A stretch of 64,000 nucleotides of DNA from Allacma fusca. Taxonomy: Eukaryota; Arthropoda; Collembola; Symphypleona; Sminthuridae. The notes beneath the pieces were generated by a model, which was not told the origin of the DNA, did not search any database, and saw only the letters and a program-made list of their open reading frames with translations. The translations under genes were made by a program, and so were the position numbers. Positions 59,801-64,000 of the stretch are shown piece by piece. Location: positions 21,873,067-21,937,066 of the forward strand of contig OX359245.1 in NCBI GenBank assembly GCA_947179485.1, in the 5' to 3' direction. The first letter of the stretch is position 1. Each line of letters begins with the position of its first letter.

Positions 59801-62800
59801 AAAATATTGTACACGCTTCAACTGTCAGAATGAACAAGGTTATTTTTTAGTATTTGCTTTTACGTAATTATTATGAGTACAGGTAAATTAACTACAAATT
59901 ATCACATGCATTACTTCTGGAATGCTTTATTAAGTTTGATTCATTTCTAGACGTCGTGAATATCTTGATTGGATTTGAAACTAATTTTTAGGTGGGAAAG
60001 GATTTAAACTAAAAGCAATTTAGTGGTGAAGTGGCTGCGTCTGCAGTGAAAACATTTGTATTAGATGCTAGCGATAAATTTTGAAGAATAAAATAAATTG
60101 CGATGCGTTATCCTTACATACCATCAAGTGATACCACTTTATTACTATTGCCGTGTTTACACTTGAATACCCAAGTCATGAAAGCAAGCTTAAGAATTTG
60201 ACGCAAATATTCCTAGAATTCACGACATGACAAAACTACTGTGCTTCTACGTGCACACATGTACAACATGCACATTTGGAATCATGGAGAGTGAGTATTT
60301 GACAACTCGAGCTGGAACTGTGTCGAAAGAGGATGAATACTGCCAGAGTAAATGTCAGCAAACCGAAGTAAGTGTAGACTTGCACATCTAATGTCACCAT
60401 ACTTTAATGCCCCAAACATCCATACTCTCTACCGGATATATTCTGGATTAAACACATTTTTCCCTATCAGAAAATAAATTGAAAATTCTTCCATGAATTT
60501 GTGAATTTATGAGCACATATCGATCTAATTTCAATGGTTTTCCATGTGACAAAATCAAGACTATAGCACCACTGTTTGTTTATGTTAGTGGGAAAGGAAG
60601 GTAAGAGTGTAAGAGGTAGTGCTTACAAGTGATTGTATTCACTTGGTTGAAGAGTGCGATGGGGGCTGAGGAGGATGTACTAAAATAAAAGTCTATAGAG
60701 GCAGAGACTAACACATGCATGTATACATAGGTAGATACGTGGCTAGAAAATATCTACTTCCACTAGGAGCCTGCAATGGAAGCAAGAGTTAAGCGACTCA
60801 ATAGACATTCTAATCGCAACTTGAGTCGAGTATTAAACTACAAGTCCCCTTGTTGATCCTTCTAATACATTTTGGTTAAGTACGACTTGGGAAGTCAACC
60901 ATACCATTCATTCTGTTATAATGGGCCGTTTACGAGGATTTATTTCCTATAAAAATTATCCACATTTTCCGTCTCCCATTTTTTCTGTCTTCTTCACATA
61001 CTCACACCAAACAAAATGACACGCCACGATTCGTCCTTAGCCCTAATGTCTCGGTATTTGGGTGTAAGTTTGGTTGTGGAGGTTTCATGGAATGGAAATG
61101 TCTGAAAAGCTGCAGTGTACAAAGCTCATTGAATCTTCACACTACGTCCATTGTTCTGAACAAGCTATTATAGATAAATTGTTAACTAGACAGTGTCAAG
61201 TAACCAGTTTATAACCTTCCTTTCCCATTAAATATCCTCACCTATCCTCACGCGGGATTCCACCTTCAATGAAATCCTTTCTACTTCAATTTTACTTTGA
61301 CAAGCGAATTCTTTGTTCAAACTCGTTTTTAGAGTCAAAACAGGCTAAAAATTAGCCAATAATTGGAAGATGTCTTGATTTTTATATTTACATATTCATT
61401 CAGCTTTAATTTAAAATTCTTACCTAACCAGCCTCATTAAACTCGCACTGTGACACCCACTATGTAAATTTCCTTTTGAGTGACGTCAGAGAAGTTCAAG
61501 TTCTACGATTATGGAATTTTCAGCAAACTTTGCACAATCCAAACTTTATATTTTGCCATTTTAAGCCATTTTTTTCTACAAAATTAACCATTTTAATAAA
61601 GGAGCCTTTAGTGAAAACAGCTTTAAATTTTGCAAATATTATGAGAGATTACACTGGTTCCGAGATGTTACCTAATTTGATTTAAAGAAGGTATTTTTGG
61701 AAATCTTAGTTGAAAATTCTCAAATGCCTTGTGTGAATTTACAAATTGCTTACATTTTTTAAGTTTTCAGTCGATGGAATTTTCAAACTAATTAAGGCAA
61801 ATTGTATAATGACTGCAGTTTTGCTTGAGTAGCCAGACAATGTTGTGCATTTTCAAATTACCAGTTCTCCACACATGTACACAGGAGTTTATATCTTTAG
61901 TAAAGAGACAAAAATTAATAATGGTTGTTGATAAAACCGGGAAAAATATAAAGCGTCCGATAAACAAATTAAATAATAAATTTAGGTAATACAATTATTT
62001 ACATATATATAAACTTTTCGTCAATCCTATGTAGGTTACTAACAACAATAAGGAAATGAATTCGTCATCGCCAGATATATCCGTATGTACATAGAATATC
62101 TACTTCCATGTAAGAAAAGTCTACTTGAAATCTCAAGCTGCCACGCTACGCATCCTCTCACATTTGAAAGATTTTGGTACACAATCCAAAATAATCTTTA
62201 AGGCTGGGGAAAAAGTAAGTTTAGATTTTAGAGACGAGGAACATATAGTTAATATCCTTGGTATAAATTAGTTGCAGAATTGAAATGAAATGCTGGCAAT
62301 GCAAGGCCTGGTTCAATAATGATTCATTAACGTATTCATAGTGTAAATGAATCTAGTGGATATAGAAAAAGAGTGTTGCCTGCTATGGCTAAGATGAGAC
62401 AGTAAGCGGAGCATGGATAATGAATGTGATGCCGGAAAAGGTTCCTTTTCATTGTCATATGTTGCCGGTCTAGTTACACATTCACACTTCTCCTTTTCTG
62501 TCTCTTATGTTCTTATCCTCTCCTTCATATGTAATTACATAAGCTAGTCATCCTTACAAACTGCTCAAGTCAGATGGGGGAACTGTAATTTAAAGCTTCG
62601 TAAAATTATGCATCCGCTCTCCAGCTATTCTATTTCTCGGCTAGTTCGGGTACCGTTTTATGCATCTACATACCTAAACTTCCTCGGATCATCCTTTCTT
62701 CTGGCCTATTTTAACAAGTACAAAACTCATGTGCAATATGTCGATACAGGATCTTCCTTAATTTTTTTGCTCCGCCATAAAGTTAAACCAAAAAGTTACT

Positions 62801-64000
62801 TCTGTGTCGGTTAATTCTACACGTGCTGTGCATAAGTGGCACTTATTTATCTTTAATTGCACACTATGATCCTCCCCAAATTAAAGGGAACAGTACGTAC
62901 ACATGAGTTGGTACTAACGAACAGTTCTTATGTTCTCAGTATATTCAAGTTCATTCGTTCGTACTACAGCATATTTTACACTCACATCAAAAATGCAAAC
63001 ATTTGTGCCACCGGAATCGCACTACAACTGTTCATAGTACTTGTCGAATTTTCGAGACTTCCTATATCTATACTTAAAATATAATATTGTGAAATAGCCT
63101 TTGTAATTCGATTCCGGATAAAGCTTCGTAGCGATTCCTTGTGTAAACATTTAGAGAGGAGAATCAACAATAGCGTAAATACTACACAGGCATAATGTAC
63201 ATATTTCATTGTTGGGTTGTAGTGTAGTGTAGCTACTAGCGACGTACCCATGTAGTAAGTACATGTATAAGAAATATCTAATTCCTAATGTCATGCAGGA
63301 AATGTGGACGGTTACAGTTACAAACTGCTCTTTGGCTTGGAAGCGACAAAATTGGAATTATTTTAGCTGGTAATTATTGCTGAAGAACACCCTTTTAGCC
63401 ATCAAAAAGCCATTTAGGTAATTACTACTTGGTTATTAGGTGGAATTCCCAGCAAGTTACATTCCCTTACCATTTTTTGCTTCCTAAATATTGCTCCTGC
63501 GCTTCTCATTGTTAGTAACACAAACCTCTCACAATGTTACAGGTTACAGAGCTTTTAAGAAGTAATTCTCTCCAATCACCCGTTAGCTTTGCACTATCTT
63601 TCAGCAAAAGCTTCTCCTCGTGAGGGTCGGCAATACCACAAATTTAAACAAATCACGCGGATGAAAAAATACTGGCTGAACGGTATGAAGACGTATTGGA
63701 CGAAGAATCTTCAAACAATGTAGAAACATATAATGGTGTTTTTCCAGAGATCTGAAAACTATGCTTGACTGCAAATGAAGTGGATACTCGAATCTTAATT
63801 CAAGTCACTTCTGAATGGTAAAATTTAACCATATGTATGAAGGGAACCAAAGGGGTTACTACCCCGTTGAAAGCTACATACGTTTGGTCTGACAAAAAAT
63901 ACTTGAGAAAAGTTGCCAGTCAACATTATAGTCTCCCCGTGAGCTTATACAGTGGCTTGAAAAGGGGGACAGTGACTGAGCATCTAATCTAATAATTAGA
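56870..64000 (-). other. vg: Probable upstream vestigial intron or 5' region, no repeats recognised
   Basis: About 7.1 kb without a recognisable exon, transposon terminus or word array. Frames such as 58160-58492 (plus, 110 codons) and 62982-63251 (minus, 89 codons) have no identifiable domain. In Drosophila the large vg introns carry the boundary and quadrant enhancers, and the position here is comparable. GTGGGAAA strings, a form of the Su(H) binding consensus, occur at 59033-59040, 59992-59999 and 60588-60595. Confidence 0.45.

Overview
This is an AT-rich (roughly one third G+C), intron-bearing animal sequence. Two adjacent minus-strand exons encode the conserved C-terminal part of a Vestigial/Vestigial-like transcriptional cofactor. 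Together with abundant hAT-type transposons, Helitron, CR1/jockey-like LINEs and Copia, BEL/Pao and Ty3/Gypsy remnants, they point to an arthropod, most likely a hexapod. No bacterial-type operons, CRISPR arrays, rRNA or convincing tRNA genes were seen.

Layout. From 1 to about 14 kb the window is a nearly continuous pile of short non-autonomous DNA transposons. Many are delimited to the base by 8-bp target-site duplications and terminal inverted repeats (330-1145, 1727-2796, 2895-3793, 5065-6136, 6393-6912, 8384-8781, 9285-10556 with 9419-9811 nested inside, 12493-13751). A decayed Helitron lies at about 6988-8000. From 14.9 to 20.4 kb there are two candidate plus-strand exons (14893-15065 with a stop; 20295-20397) in sequence otherwise not recognised. 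From 20.7 to 28 kb come a Helitron end, a Harbinger-like element with CTG duplications, a full-length LINE with one intact 1052-codon frame on the minus strand, a broken hAT transposase and a second Helitron helicase fragment. From 30 to 43 kb come a Copia element with a clear 5' LTR and broken gag, a BEL/Pao Pol tail between two halves of a degenerate ~40-bp minisatellite, a dead second LINE, and a Ty3/Gypsy Pol remnant interrupted by a hAT MITE. From 45 to 48 kb there are two more hAT elements.

From about 48.8 kb to the end recognisable transposons disappear. This part holds three small candidate plus-strand exons (49177-49561), the two vestigial exons (53862-54073 and 56626-56869) and about 7 kb of unassigned sequence that is probably upstream intron. 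The TEAD-binding (TDU/SID) exon of vestigial was not found and should lie beyond 64 kb. The final coding exon was not identified.

Most of the biology here is transposon ecology. The standout pattern is that each hAT-like family carries its own short word (for example CAAGTT, TAGGC, TCTCGT, CGGAAC, ATATCG, CATTTTGG) reiterated near both ends in opposite orientation. Nesting gives a relative order of insertion. All calls rest on reading the sequence; no database search was run.
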